A stretch of 64,000 bases of DNA from Tomocerus qinae (GCA_020055645.1 CM034547.1:45152409-45216408); one strand, 5' to 3'; counted from the first letter of the stretch, positions 1 to 12,321 are shown. Numbers and translations are program-made. Notes: a model not told the origin generated them from the sequence alone.

Positions 1-1450
1 CAAGAGAAAATCAAAATCGATTTAGATTTATATTGATTATCAAAATCAACAGAAAATCAGAATCGATTTATATTTATTATCAAAATCAACAGAAAATCAG
101 AATCGATTTATATTTATTATCAAAATCAACAGAAAATCAAAATTAATAATTATTGAACATTACAATTAACAGAAAATCAAAATTGATTAATATTGGCTAT
201 GAAATTCAACAGAAAATCAAAAATAGATCAATATTGAATATCAAAATCAGCAGAAAATCAAAAATAGATCAATATTAGAAGTAATCAAAAGTAAAATCGA
301 ATCGGATTTGATTTAGATTCAGATTGAAGAAAATGGATCAAATCCAACATAGCTTTTGAGTGCTCTGATTAAAATAATTTGACAACTATGACGATTCAAA
401 AACATAAGTAATGATATTCTACAGCTTAGCCAAGGTGAGTGAAATTGTCATGGTAATTGTCCCCATAACAATTTCACTCATCTTGAGCTTAGCTAAAAAG
501 TGCAAGGCTGATTCCACACTTTAACACTACAACCTGCGATTTTCCAACCAAAATCTTTCTAATCCGAATCTAAATCGTCCTAGGAGACGATTCAAAAAAT
601 TCCGATGAGAACGATACGATTTTCTTGTTCGCGCATGAGCAGACGCAGTTTTGATGCAAAAAGTAAATCAAATCGGATTCGATTCTACTTTTGATTACTA
701 CTATTGAATATCAAAATTAGCAGAAAATCAAAAATAGATCAATATTGTATACCAAATAAATAAACAAAAATCCCAAATTGATTAACATTGAGTATCAAAA
801 TAAACAGAAATCCAAATTGATTAATATTAAGTATCAAAATGAACAGAAATACCAAACCGATTAATGTTGAGTATCAAAATCATCAGAAAATCAAAAGTGA
901 TTAACAATGAGTATCAAAATCAACAGAAAATAAAAATTGATTAATATTGAGTATAAAAATCAAAAGAAAATCAAAATTGATTGATATTAACCATCATAAT
1001 GAAAAGTAACTCGAAAAATATAAATTTGACTATCAATTGCATATAAATGCGAAATAGATTTATTTCCGTCCTATAATAGTTATTTTCCTGTTATATTTAC
1101 TTTATTATAAAATATTAAATTTGGTCGAAGCGGAGTTAAATATTATATACTATTTGCTAACAATTCTTAGGAAACACAATTAAACTTTTAATGTCCATTT
1201 AATGCCAATTTTTCATTTTGACTATCAAAATGAAGACAAAGTGAGCACGCGTCATCTCAGCAACCTATAGACCGATTTGAACCAAAATGAATAGGGTTCG
1301 TCACTGATCCGTAGGCATTGTTTTTGCTAAGTTTGGTTAACTTCCGTCGTTGCGTTCAAAAGTTACAATGTTGGCGAACGGACGGACGAACGGACGGACG
1401 GACGGACTGTGCGGTTCTATAAGCTCGCTTCCTCAGGCGAGCTAAAAAAG
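1..1450 (-). mobile_element. Non-autonomous Helentron-like element, cut by window edge
   Basis: Degenerate 40-bp tandem repeats (AAAATCAACAGAAAATC-type units) fill most of the first 1020 bases. They are followed by a unique tail of about 400 bp, a GGAC-rich stretch, and the terminal motif TCAGGCGAGCTAAAA. The same tail closes the copies ending near 21944, 33361 and 43616. Strand is given in the sense of the coding Helentron at 22.6-33.4 kb, so the end seen here is the 5' end of the element. The other end lies outside the window. A separate MITE interrupts the repeats. No coding capacity is visible. Confidence 0.7.
277..702. mobile_element. MITE with about 40-bp inverted termini inside the 40-bp repeats
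   Basis: The left end (AGAAGTAATCAAAAGTA) and right end (TACTTTTGATTACTACT) are inverted copies. The match runs on through an AATCGAATC/GATTTGATTT stretch to about 40 bp. ATT flanks both sides (274-276 and 703-705), and removing the insert restores the interrupted 40-bp repeat. A smaller hairpin (AGTGAAATTGT near 437-450 against ACAATTTCACT near 469-481) lies in the interior. No ORF is present. The superfamily is uncertain. Confidence 0.7.
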
Positions 1451-1911
1451 TGAATTTTCATTTTTCAAACATTCTGAAGAGGTAACCTGATACTCAAATC
1501 ACTGTAACTACAGCAACTTTGGGTGAGATAGTGGACCAGAGCCAGACGGCTAATCTAATGCAATTCTCGTAAGTATTCTCGTCTCTCTAAGGACAAATAA
1601 TTTCTAAAATACTGCCGACAAGTATTATTAAATACAGTATAAGCAAATTTAAGTAATTGATATTTATATTGACCTTCTGGAAAAAGCCAACACAAATTAG
1701 AGGAGATTTGTTCCTTTACACCGTCATATTTTCTTCCATAGTTACAATAATGAGACCGATTGCCATGTAAAGTTAGTCAGTCAGAACATTTCCAAAAAAT
1801 TATTTAGTTTTTTCAATCGTGGATCTAAATTGAACGATTTGGATCCACAGCTATTATAGAATTAAATAATTACTTTTGGAATTACTTATTAAACATTTTA
1901 AAAACAACTGT
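1451..1911. other. Unassigned AT-rich spacer
   Basis: Lies between the Helentron derivative and the 17-bp minisatellite. No ORF, RNA gene or terminal repeat was recognised. Confidence 0.5.
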
Positions 1912-4900
1912 TCCGTTACATTCCTGGCAGGAATTTCAGGCAGCTTTAGAATGCAGGCAGAATTAGGAAGCTGCCTGCATTAGGAAGCTGCCTGCATTAG
2001 GATGCTGCCGGCATTAGAAAGCTGCCAGCATTAGAAAGCTGCCAGCCTTAGAAAGCTGCAAGCATTAGAAAGCTGCCAGCAATAGAAATCTGCCAGCATT
2101 AGGAAGCTGCCAGCATTAAGAAGATACCACCATTACAAAGCTGCCAGCATTAGAAAGCTGCCAGCGTTAAAAAGCTGTCAGCACTAGAAAGCTTCCAGCG
2201 TTAGAAAGTTGCCAGCATTAGAAAGCTTCCAGAATTAGAGAGCTGCCAGAATTAGAGAGCTGCCAGCATTTGAAAGCTGCCAGCATTAGGAAGCTGCCAG
2301 CATTAGGATTCATCCAGCATTAGAAACCTGCCAGCATTAGGAAGCTGCCAGCATTAGGAAGCTGCCAGCATTAGGAAGCTGCCGGCATTAGGAAGCTGCC
2401 AGCATTAGGAAGCTGCCAGCATTAGAAAGCCGCCAGCATTACGATTCATCCAGCATTAGGAAGCTGGCAGCATTAGGAAGCTGCCAGGTACTAGGAAGCT
2501 GCCAGCATTAGAAAGCTTATAGCATTAGAAAGCTGCAAGCATTAGGAAGCTGCCAGCATTAGGAAGCTGCCAGCATTAGGAAGCTGCCAGCATTAGGAAG
2601 CTGCCAGCTTTAGAAAGCTGCCAGTATTAGAAAGCTAGCAGCAATAGAAAGCTGCCAGCATTAGGATTCATCCAGCATTAGGAACTGCTAGCATTAGGAT
2701 TCATCCAGCATTAGGAAGCTGCCAGCAATAGAAAGCTGCCAGCATTAGGAAGCTGCCAGCATTAAGAAGATACCACCATTAGGAAGCTGCCAGCATTAGG
2801 AAGCTGTCAGCATTAGAAAGCTGCCAGCATTTGAAAGCTGCAAGCATTAGAAAGCTGCCAGTATTAGGAAGCTGTCAGCGTTAGAAAGCTGCCTGCATTA
2901 GGAAGCTATCAGCATTAGAAAGCTGTCAGCATTAGAAAGCTGCCAGCATTAGAAAGCTGTCAGAATTAGAAAGCTGCCAGCATTTGAAAGCTGCCAGCAT
3001 TAGGAAGCTGCCAGCATTAGGATTCATCCAGCATTAGGAAGCTGCCAGCATTAGGATTCATCCAGCATTAGGAAGCTGCCAGCATTAGGATTCATCCAGC
3101 ATTAGGAAGCTGCCAGCATTAGGATTCATCCAGCATTAGGAACTGCTAGCATTAGGATTCATCCAGCATTAGGAAGTTGCCAGCATTAGGATTCATCCAG
3201 CATTAGGAACTGCTAGCATTAGGATTCATCCAGCATTAGGAACTGCTAGCATTAGGATTCATCCAACATTAGGAAGCTGCCAGCATTAAAAAGCTGCCAG
3301 CATTAGGATTCATCCAGCATTAGGAAGCTGCCAGCATTAGGATTCATCCAGCATTAGGAACTGCTAGCATTAGGAAGCTGTCAGTATTAGAAAGCTGCCA
3401 GCATTAGAAAGCTTATAGCATTAGAAAGCTGCAAGCATTAGGAAGCTGCCAGCATTAGGAAGCTGCCAGCATTAGGAAGCTGCCAGCATTAGGAAGCTGC
3501 CAGCATTAGGAAGCTGCCAGCTTTAGAAAGCTGCCAGTATTAGAAAGCTAGCAGCATTAGAAAGCTGCCAGCATTAGGAAGCTGCCACCATTAAGAAGAT
3601 ACCACCATTAGGAAGCTGCCAGCATTAGGAAGCTGTCAGCATTAGAAAGCTGCCAGCATTTGAAAGCTGCAAGCATTAGAAAGCTGCCAGTATTAGGAAG
3701 CTGTCAGCGTTAGAAAGCTGCCTGCATTAGGAAGCTATCAGCATTAGAAAGCTGTCAGCATTAGAAAGCTGCCAGCATTAGAAAGCTGTCAGAATTAGAA
3801 AGCTGCCAGCATTTGAAAGCTGCCAGCATTAGGAAGCTGCCAGCATTAGGATTCATCCAGCATTAGGAAGCTGCCAGCATTAGGATTCATCCAGCATTAG
3901 GAAGCTGCCAGCATTAGGATTCATCCAGCATTAGGAACTGCTAGCATTAGGATTCATCCAGCATTAGGAAGCTGCCAGCATTAAAAAGCTGCCAGCATTA
4001 GGATTCATCCAGCATTAGGAAGCTGCCAGCATTAGGATTCATCCAGCATTAGGAACTGCTAGCATTGGGAAGCTGTCAGCATTAGAAAGCTGCCAGCATT
4101 AGAAAGCTGTCAGCATTAGAAAGCTGTCAGCATTAGAAAGCTGCCAGCATTAGAAAGCTGCCAGAATTAGAAAGCTGCCAGCATTAGAAAGCTGCCAGAA
4201 TTAGAAAGCTGCCAGCATTTGAAAGCTGCCAGCATTAGGAAGCTGCCAGCATTAGGATTCATCCAGCATTAGGAACTGCTAGCATTAGGATTCATCCAGC
4301 ATTAGGAAGTTGCCAGCATTAGGATTCATCCAGCATTAGGAACTGCTAGCATTAGGATTCATCCAGCATTAGGAACTGCTAGCATTAGGATTCATCCAAC
4401 ATTAGGAAGCTGCCAGCATTAAAAAGCTGCCAGCATTAGGATTCATCCAGCATTAGGAAGCTGCCAGCATTAGGATTCATCCAGCATTAGGAACTGCTAG
4501 CATTAGGAAGCTGTCAGTATTAGAAAGCTGCCAGCATTAGAAAGCTTATAGCATTAGAAAGCTGCAAGCATTAGGAAGCTGCCAGCATTAGGAAGCTGCC
4601 AGCATTAGGAAGCTGCCAGCATTAGGAAGCTGCCAGCATTAGGAAGCTGCCAGCTTTAGAAAGCTGCCAGTATTAGAAAGCTAGCAGCATTAGAAAGCTG
4701 CCAGCATTAGGAAGCTGCCACCATTAAGAAGATACCACCATTAGGAAGCTGCCAGCATTAGGAAGCTGTCAGCATTAGAAAGCTGCCAGCATTTGAAAGC
4801 TGCAAGCATTAGAAAGCTGCCAGTATTAGGAAGCTGTCAGCGTTAGAAAGCTGCCTGCATTAGGAAGCTATCAGCATTAGAAAGCTGTCAGCATTAGAAA

Positions 4901-6400
4901 GCTGCCAGCATTAGAAAGCTGTCAGAATTAGAAAGCTGCCAGCATTTGAAAGCTGCCAGCATTAGGAAGCTGCCAGCATTAGGATTCATCCAGCATTAGG
5001 AAGCTGCCAGCATTAGGATTCATCCAGCATTAGGAAGCTGCCAGCATTAGGATTCATCCAGCATTAGGAACTGCTAGCATTAGGATTCATCCAGCATTAG
5101 GAAGCTGCCAGCATTAAAAAGCTGCCAGCATTAGGATTCATCCAGCATTAGGAAGCTGCCAGCATTAGGATTCATCCAGCATTAGGAACTGCTAGCATTG
5201 GGAAGCTGTCAGCATTAGAAAGCTGCCAGCATTAGAAAGCTGTCAGCATTAGAAAGCTGTCAGCATTAGAAAGCTGCCAGCATTAGAAAGCTGCCAGAAT
5301 TAGAAAGCTGCCAGCATTAGAAAGCTGCCAGAATTAGAAAGCTGCCAGCATTTGAAAGCTGCCAGCATTAGGAAGCTGCCCGCATTAGGATTCATCCAGC
5401 ATTAGGAAGCTGCCAGCATTAGGATTCATCCAGCATTAGGAACTGCCAGCATTAGGATTCATCCAGCATTAGAAAGCTGCCAGCATTAGGAAACTGCCAG
5501 CATTAGGAAGCTGCCATCTGCCAGAATTAGAAAGCTGCCAGCTTTGGAGAGCTGCCAGCATTAGAAAGCTGCCAGCATTAGAAAGCTGCCAGCATTTGAA
5601 AGCTGCCAGCATTAGGAAGCTGCCAGCATTAGGAAGCTGCCAGCATTAGGAAGCTGCCAGCATTAGGAAGCTGCCAGCATTAGGAAGCTGCCAGCATTAG
5701 GAAGCTGCCATCTGCCACAATTAGAAAGCTGCCAGCTTTGGAGAGCTGCCAGCATTTGAAAGCTGCCAGCATTTGAAAGCTGTCAGCATTTGATAGCTGC
5801 CAGCATTAGGAAGCTGCCAGCATTAGGATTCATCCAGCATTAGGAAGCTGCAAGCATTAGGATTCATCCAGCATTAGGAAGCTGCCAGCATTAGGATTCA
5901 TCCAGCATTAGGAACTGCTAGCATTAGGATTCATCCAGCATTAGGAAGCTGCCAGCATTAGGATTCATCCAGCATTAGGAACTGCTAGCATTAGGATTCA
6001 TCCAGCATTAGGAACTGCTAGCATTAGGATTCATCCTGCATTAGGAAGCTGCCAGCATTAAAAAGCTGCCAGCATTAGGAAGTTGCCAGCATTTGAAAGC
6101 TGCCAGCATTTGGAAGCTGTCAGCATTAGAAAGCTGCCAGCATTGGGAAGCTGTCAGCATTAGAAAGCTGCCAGCATTAGAAAGCTGTCAGCATTAGAAA
6201 GCTGTCAGCATTAGAAAGCTGTCAGCATTAGAAAGCTGCCAGCATTAGAAAGCTGCCAGAATTAGAAAGCTGCCAGCATTTGAAAGCTGCCAGCATTAGG
6301 AAGCTGCTCGCATTAGGATTCATCCAGCATTAAGAAGCTGCCAGCATTAGGATTCATCCAGCATTAGGAACTGCCAGCATTAGGATTCATCCAACATCTT
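1912..6400 (+). repeat. 17-bp minisatellite with higher-order structure
   Basis: More than 250 units of about 17 bp, consensus CTGCCAGCATTAGGAAG. A second unit type, ATTCATCCAGCATTAGG, is interspersed, and a 16-bp type contains AACTGCTAGC. The array begins after a small palindrome (ATTCCTGGCAGGAAT, near 1920). A block of mixed units recurs with an offset of 1133 bp: the rare CCAAC variant is at 3263 and 4396, and GAAAGCTTAT is at 3407 and 4540. Related blocks are seen near 2511. There are no unique spacers and no coding frame. Confidence 0.95.
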
Positions 6401-6664
6401 ACGTAAGACTGTAACTCTAACAATAATATTTAAAGATTATATACTATACTATTTAACTTATATACTATACCTATACTTTATATATACCGTATTAATCGAT
6501 TTAGTTCCCCATATCGCAATAATTCCCCAGTTGGGGAACTAAATGAATAATTTTGGGAAAATATGGCTCGCCAAATGTTTAGTTTCTCATATCGAAATAG
6601 TTCCCCACCCTAAAGTTCTAAATTAAAGGCATAAGAACCATATTATACAAATCAAATCAGTGAT

Positions 6665-7240
6665 AATAATAATAATAATAATATTGCTTTATTAAAGTGT
6701 CAAATGAGTACAATCAATACATCAGATCGATATCAGTAGGCACAGTTGAGAACTGGTCACTGCTTTCCAACACATGACACACTAAATACTACTTAGATAC
6801 TATTCTAATATAACAATACATAGTACTATGTTGAAATAGCATAGTTAGTAGTTAACAAAGGTATTAGTTCTTTCATTGATCACGATTTGTTGAACTTTAT
6901 CAGTCAGTGTTTGAAGTGACAGTTCTTTATAAACAAACTTCCTGGGTAAATTGTTCCAGGCCATCGTTGCAACGTGCTGGACAGACTTTCTCTTGAGAGC
7001 TGTTCTGCATTGATTGACAACACACAGTGGAAAAGTCCTGTTATTATTAGTACCCTGACCAATAGTAAACCAGTTCTCTGTACCTTTATAATTAAGTACC
7101 AAGTGAATTTGGACTTAGCCAGTGCATTGGTACCCAGTCAGTGCATATGTGCCAACCAGTGTACAAAATACAATTTCGTTTATATATCGTTTAAATTAAA
7201 TGACTCTTTCACTACTTCAGTGAACATTCAAATATAAATT
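6665..7240 (-). pseudogene. 3' end of a 5'-truncated LINE
   Basis: An 85-residue minus-strand frame (6845-7102) has the pattern usual at the C-terminus of non-LTR ORF2 proteins: RTALKRKSVQHV followed by AWNNLPRKF, near the common 'WN.LP' motif. Downstream on the same strand is an AATAAA signal and an (ATT)n microsatellite tail at about 6668-6687, as in CR1/R1-type 3' ends. The reverse transcriptase core is absent, so this is a dead 5'-truncated copy. The clade is not assigned. Confidence 0.55.
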
Positions 7241-7351
7241 TTAAGGCTGCTCATCACGCCTGCATAGCAACCGCATGGGCCTATCTAAATGCGTGTTAAA
7301 AAATGCTTTACATCAAGCATTATTACTCCCGAAGATTACGGCCGATTTTTA

Positions 7352-7565
7352 TGGGACTTACTCATATACCAATATACTTAATATATACTCATATACCTAT
7401 AATATACTCATATACCTATAATATACTCATATACCTATATAGTTAGTACAGGCTCATATACCGATATACTTAATATATACTCATATACCTATATACTTAG
7501 TACATACTCACATACCTATATACTTAATATATACTGATATACCTAGATACTTAACATACTTAGAT
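7352..7565. repeat. AT-rich tandem repeat, unit about 27-28 bp
   Basis: Imperfect units built on CATATACCTATATACTTA with shorter 16-bp variants at the left. Probably non-coding. Confidence 0.75.
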
Positions 7566-8957
7566 AAGAGAAAAGAATACAGGGGCTAAAATTTAATTTC
7601 CTTATTACTAAAATGGATTTCCAATTGCCAAGAAAATTATAATGCTTAATTATGTCTTTTAACAGGTAATTAAAATTTTGTTAGCCTTGGATCACTAGTT
7701 AGCAAAAAGGTAACGCATTGATACAAAAAATCCCTAATTTTGTAACATGGGATTACCCAATATATATATATGGTCGCCATTACCACATAACACAAATCAA
7801 TTCACATACCATTTTCTTTTTTGTCAACAGCAATTTCCCTTTTTGTCAACACCACTTCCATAAAGGTTTATTTCTGGCATATTAAATAAATATTTAAATA
7901 AATATGAGGTAATCCATCAGATAAGCACTTGTTCTATTCACAATAAATAGTTAAATAACCAGATGTTAAATATGTTCACATCTATAATCCAAAATTTCCA
8001 ATTAAGACTGAATTGGAAATTGAAATGTTTGACAGCAGATAATGATGGGCGACCAGTATGGCGCGAAGATGTGGTATCGATAGGGAGATCAAAGGATATC
8101 AGTGTCCCTAGGTATACAAAAATGACCCGTAAATGGTACTAGTATTTACTTGATAGTGATGGCTATACTATAATATGCCTTTGTACTACAGCAATACCAA
8201 TTCGCGGGAATGCGTAAATCTGTGATCATCATTTATCTCGGTCATCGTCAGTATTCATAGTAACCTCAGGGGTGGCATTACGTATCTTTTCAAATAAGCC
8301 CCTTAGATACAATCCAAAGTTAACCCGGGTTTAACCGTACATATAACCTCATTCTCTAACAAAAAGTAATACGGCTCAACTTTGGTTCAAACTAAACAAT
8401 GGTTAAGCTTTTCGTCTCTAAGCTAACACTAAATTCACTGCCAAAGTTGAAATTTGTAATTTTCTAGAGATGTTTGTATTTACTACCCGCACCAACCTAT
8501 TGCCATTGTCAGAGTCAATCGTCTTCGTCCATATCTACCTACGATTACCGTTCTTGTGTTAGTTGTGATTGTGATCGTCAACTAATTTAAATCCATCACC
8601 TCATATCCTAATATAACCGTAATATCATTTCGTGCCGTTATCATTCATTGTTTGCGCTAATCTATGTTTGATGTGCCAATGCCAACTGCTTATATTATAT
8701 ATAAAAAGAAAAGAATGACACAATCGGTAAATTCAAAAAACAAGCGTGAGCAAGAGAAGAGATCCAAAGCCAATATTTATTTAGAACTTTACAAATGAGT
8801 AATGTATTTTACACCTTTACCTAACTCAAACAAATTGACATTTCATGCTAAATTATATAATTTTTATTATATTACATTTTATTGTAACATTTTATTGGTT
8901 TACCTGTAGCTTTTGCAGTAAATGTGAAGTAAATGTGTCCGGCATCATAGATAAATT
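7566..8957. other. Unassigned AT-rich region
   Basis: Contains a short (TA)n at about 7760 and a small palindrome TTAACCCGGGTTTAA near 8321. No gene, RNA or transposon terminus could be supported. Confidence 0.5.
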
Positions 8958-9939
8958 TTACTCTGGATCCATTTTCTTTCTTTTCAACTCAAGCTTCTCC
9001 TTTTCAATCTGATTTCTCTCAATCATTAACACTTTGATTTTGATATCGCTAAATATTTCAACCTGCTGTTGCAATAATTCCACTGGTTCAGTTAATAACT
9101 TTTCAGTAGTTGACTTCTCTATAGAACGATAATTGCGTTTTATTGCTTGACCCAGTCTTGTTGAAGAAGCTTGGTTAGTATTGGACTGATTAGGTATTGA
9201 TGTTCAATGATTAATTTGATCTCTCAAATGGATGTTATCTATTAACATTAACTGGTTGTTTTCCAAACCACTAGGTAGCATTTCCTCTCCTCTTTCAAAA
9301 TCATTGAAATTTCCTTCCTGGAATTCTTCAATTGCTTCGGACGTTGAGGCAGTTACATTTTTTGTTGAATTTGTATTGATGATGGTAACACTCATTTCTC
9401 TTTGATCATCATGGTTTAAATATAAATTTTCCACAGGACCTATTAGGGCAAAGGTTTTTAAAATATACCTAATGTTTTTGAGTTACGACATCATTATAAT
9501 AATATTTACTCGTTACATAGTAAAGTAATTTACATTTTAGATGCAAATCGATTCCACCCGGTATACCACTAATGGCTTCTTCTGGAATTGTTTCCAATAT
9601 AACAATTTGAGATTCTGATAAATTTTTGCCTTACCACCACCCGTTTTTCTCATTTCTGATCTGTTTTGGGATTCAATGCTCTTCGTTGTAGTCCGTAGGT
9701 TTTTGTATTTCGCCTTAGTTTCACAAAGAGTACGATTGTGCAATCCAACGGCATTCATTGCATCCCTTATTTCGTTCCATGCTTTTGCTTTTACTTGATT
9801 TGAAACTGTAGAGCTGTTTTCCGAATAAAATTGAAGTCCTTTCTTTTACAGCCGATGCTAATGCTACCTGTTCTTCGTGTGAAAAATTTGGACGCCTCTT
9901 CGCTTCTAATTTGGTTTGTTTGTCGCTGCAATCGCCCAT
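8958..9939 (-). pseudogene. Myb/SANT-like (zeste-type) DNA-binding protein, broken, two exons
   Basis: Reading starts at an ATG at 9939 with GDCSDKQTKLEAKRRPNFS. It continues in a shifted frame through KAWNEIRDAMNAVGL and TKAKYKNLRTTTKS and reaches EMRKTGGGKAK. This is the Myb_DNA-bind_5 pattern of Harbinger-associated Myb-like proteins (W..I..AMNAVG, K.KYKNL, RKTGGG). A third stretch, SGIPGGIDLH, precedes a GT...AG intron (about 9437-9536). The second exon is acidic, meets an in-frame TGA near 9204, and then continues as a Lys/Glu-rich coiled coil to a stop at 8958-8960. Two frameshifts and one nonsense codon mark it as a pseudogene. In Harbinger elements this protein helps the transposase bind DNA. 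No Harbinger transposase is adjacent. Confidence 0.7.
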
Positions 9940-10010
9940 CTAAAATATTAGGGCACTTTGTCAAATTAATGGTATTTACTCAAATAAATGATAGTTACTC
10001 ATTTGCTTAC

Positions 10011-10459
10011 ACGTCTAAGTACAGGGCAAGACAGGATCCATTATCGTCATGTAAACAGTAAAATTATTGACTTTTGTCGAAGTCAGAGCTGGCCGCCGTA
10101 AGGCCTATGTTAAATTGAAAACAACGTATGTGAGGCTGTCACAACGTCCTGCCCTGTGAGAAAGTCATTTCGGATATCATCTCTAGGCTGTTTCCATAGG
10201 GGTGTAAAAAACAAATTAAATTGGTAAACTTAAATGGAGATTGACCAATTTGATCTGTTTTTTACACCCCTATGGAAACAGCCTAGAGATGATATCCAAA
10301 CTGACTTTCTCACAGGGCAGGACGTTGTGACAGCCTCACATACGTTGTTTTCAATTTAACATAGGCCTTACGGCGGACAGCTCTGACTTCGACAAAAGTC
10401 AATAATTTTACTATTTACATGACGATAATGGATCCTGTCTTGCCCTGTACTTAGACGTT
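10011..10459. mobile_element. Foldback element with arms of about 217 bp
   Basis: The sequence from ACGTCTAAGTACAGGGCAAG to GGTGTAAAAAACAAATTAA is repeated inverted from about 10243 to 10459, with only a few mismatches and a loop of about 15 bases. Nearly the whole element is inverted repeat. It has no ORF. A clear target duplication was not found, so the family is open. Confidence 0.9.
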
Positions 10460-10507
10460 GAGCTGTGGTAACAATACAATGCTGGCAGGATTTAACAATG
10501 CTGACAC

Positions 10508-10575
10508 GAATAGAGTACTGTAACAATGTACCCCAATGCACATGCAATGGGGTACCCTGTTAAGCTCCTCTATTC
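10508..10575. other. Imperfect hairpin of about 30-bp stem
   Basis: GAATAGAG...GTACCCCAATGCA pairs with TGCAATGGGGTAC...CTCTATTC, with one internal mismatch and a few unpaired bases. It lies between the foldback and the inverted minisatellite. Confidence 0.75.
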
Positions 10576-10591
10576 CTTCCTACACGGTAAC

Positions 10592-10988
10592 GCTGGATGA
10601 ATGCTAATGCAGGCAGATTTCTAATGCTGGCAGCTTCCTAATGCAGGCAGCTTTCTAATGCTGGCAGCTTCCTAATGCTGGATGAATCCTAATGCTGGAT
10701 GAATCCTAATGCTGGATGAATCCTAATGCTGGCAGCTTCCTAATGCTGGCAGCTTCCTAATGCTGGCAGCTTCCTAATGCTGGCAGCTTCCTAATGCTGG
10801 ATGAATCCTAATGCTGGCCTGCAGGCAGCTACCTAATGCAGGCAGCTTCCTAATGCAGGAAGCTTCGTAATGCAGGAAGCTTCCTAATGCAGGCAGCTTC
10901 CTAATGCAGGAAGCTTCCTAATGCAGGCAGCTTCCTAATTCTGCCTGCATCCTAAAGCTGCCTGAAATTCCTGTCAGGAATGTAACGG
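10592..10988 (-). repeat. Inverted copy of the 17-bp minisatellite
   Basis: About 22 units of GCTGGCAGCTTCCTAAT-type, which is the reverse complement of the array at 1.9-6.4 kb. It ends in CTGCCTGAAATTCCTG and TGTAACGG, mirroring the start of that array. The shared non-repeat edge suggests the minisatellite belongs to a mobile or duplicated unit and is not a locally born satellite. Confidence 0.85.
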
Positions 10989-11004
10989 CTCAGTTTATGA
11001 AATA

Positions 11005-11890
11005 CCGTATTAATCGAATTAATTCTCCGTATTGAAATAGTGCTCCCCTGGGTAACTATTTCGATTTTTTTCGTTTTCAAGAGCAAAATAATAACCTTTG
11101 AAATATAATTCCCCGTATCGAAATAATTCACCATCCCAATCTAAGTGTCAGTGGGTACAACTACAAAAACAAAGCACCCAATATCCAGAAACTGGTCAGC
11201 CAATAATTGATGAGGATGACCTATGAACGACGAAGAAATGACTATAGACCTCACTGAACCCATGGCCATTTCTTCAGAAAAAGACTAATTACAATCAATT
11301 GAATTTTTAAACTATTTCTATAATTATTAATTTTCATTAAGTAATCCCTAGTAAAAAAGGTGTTGGTTGAAATAGCGTCGTGTGTTCGTTATTTAGTTGT
11401 AGAATAGTTTGGATCAAAAAAATGACCGTCAAGCCTACAATTGGAACCCCTTACACTAACTGTGGCTGATTAGCAGAGTTGAACTGATATAAGGTGGACT
11501 GGTCAAGGCTTTCAACCCTGGTCATAAGTTGACTTTTTAATCTTTTTCTCGGATTTTTTGACTTGCCAACCGAAAGCAATGTTAAATATATAGTTTTAGG
11601 CGGTCTTAGTTTTGTTGTACGAAAGCTAGATATTTACGTTCACTTTTAGTCGTAGGATGGTTAAATTTTGACGATGTCTCCACAACGGCAAGTGGGACGT
11701 TAGTACAACTGTATTACAACTTTACAACCAAAATTTCTGCTACTTAAGAAAAATTGACTGTTTTGAAAATAATTCTCCGTATCGAAATAATTCACCACCT
11801 GGTCAACTATTTCGATTTTCGTCGTTTTCAGGAGCTAAAGAAAGGCCAATGAAACAATAACAACCCGGAGAATTAATTCTATTAATACGG
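11005..11890. mobile_element. TIR element with TA flanks (Tc1/mariner-like, non-autonomous)
   Basis: The ends are 25-bp inverted repeats: CCGTATTAATCGAATTAAT..., and at the right its complement with one mismatch. TA lies immediately outside each end. A motif CGTATCGAAATAATTCACCA is repeated in the subterminal parts (about 11115 and 11777). The related end TACCGTATTAAT also occurs at about 6487 and 44910. No transposase frame is recognisable. TA flanks fit Tc1/mariner, but the family is an inference. Confidence 0.65.
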
Positions 11891-12080
11891 TACGTTGTTT
11901 TTAAAGGATTTCATAAAGAACCCCCGGATCTATTTTTGCCACTAATCTCCCCTCATATAAAATTGTGTCCTAACCATCAGCAGCAAGGCAAAACTAAAGA
12001 CAGGAGACTTTACTTTGCATCGTTTACCCGTTGACTCCTATTTACGGATGATATGGCTCTCTGTTTGCGGTCTTGATGAT

Positions 12081-12237
12081 AAAAACCTACAGCAAGCCGT
12101 AACAGAAGCTCGCCTGATTAAAGGTTACCGTGTACACATTTTAGTAGACAAAAAGTACTCACCCGTTGTAACACAAAACCAAGCGTACGGATTTTGATCA
12201 AACTTTCAAAATTAAGTCTTTATATATGTAGCTACGA
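12081..12237 (-). mobile_element. Terminal fragment of the Helentron-like family
   Basis: Carries the AAAACCTACAGCAAGCCGTA end, the subterminal AGCTCGCCTGA, and the following 120 bp (CGTACGGATTTTGATCAAAC, then TATATATGTAGCTACGACA). It stops there. It is a short remnant of the end that is 3' in the coding element. Confidence 0.8.
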
Positions 12238-12320
12238 CAGGCGTACAGGTCTGTCTAGTGGTCTAAACAGCCGCCTCTCAGGCTGATGTCTGGAGTTCGA
12301 ATCTCTGGAGCGCCTCAGGT
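12238..12320 (+). other. tRNA-like (SINE head-like) sequence
   Basis: TGTCTAGTGGTCTAAACAG resembles a tRNA D-arm/A box, and GAGTTCGAATCTC is a good B box. A GGCG...CGCC pair could form part of an acceptor stem. Pairing is too poor for a functional tRNA. It is best read as a tRNA-derived SINE head or a decayed tRNA. Confidence 0.4.
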
Positions 12321-12321
12321 C

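Noticed and set aside
1912..6400. Possible repetitive coding region
   Set aside because: No frame stays open, and the 17-bp unit is not a multiple of three.
12238..12320. Functional tRNA gene
   Set aside because: A and B boxes are visible but the cloverleaf stems pair poorly.
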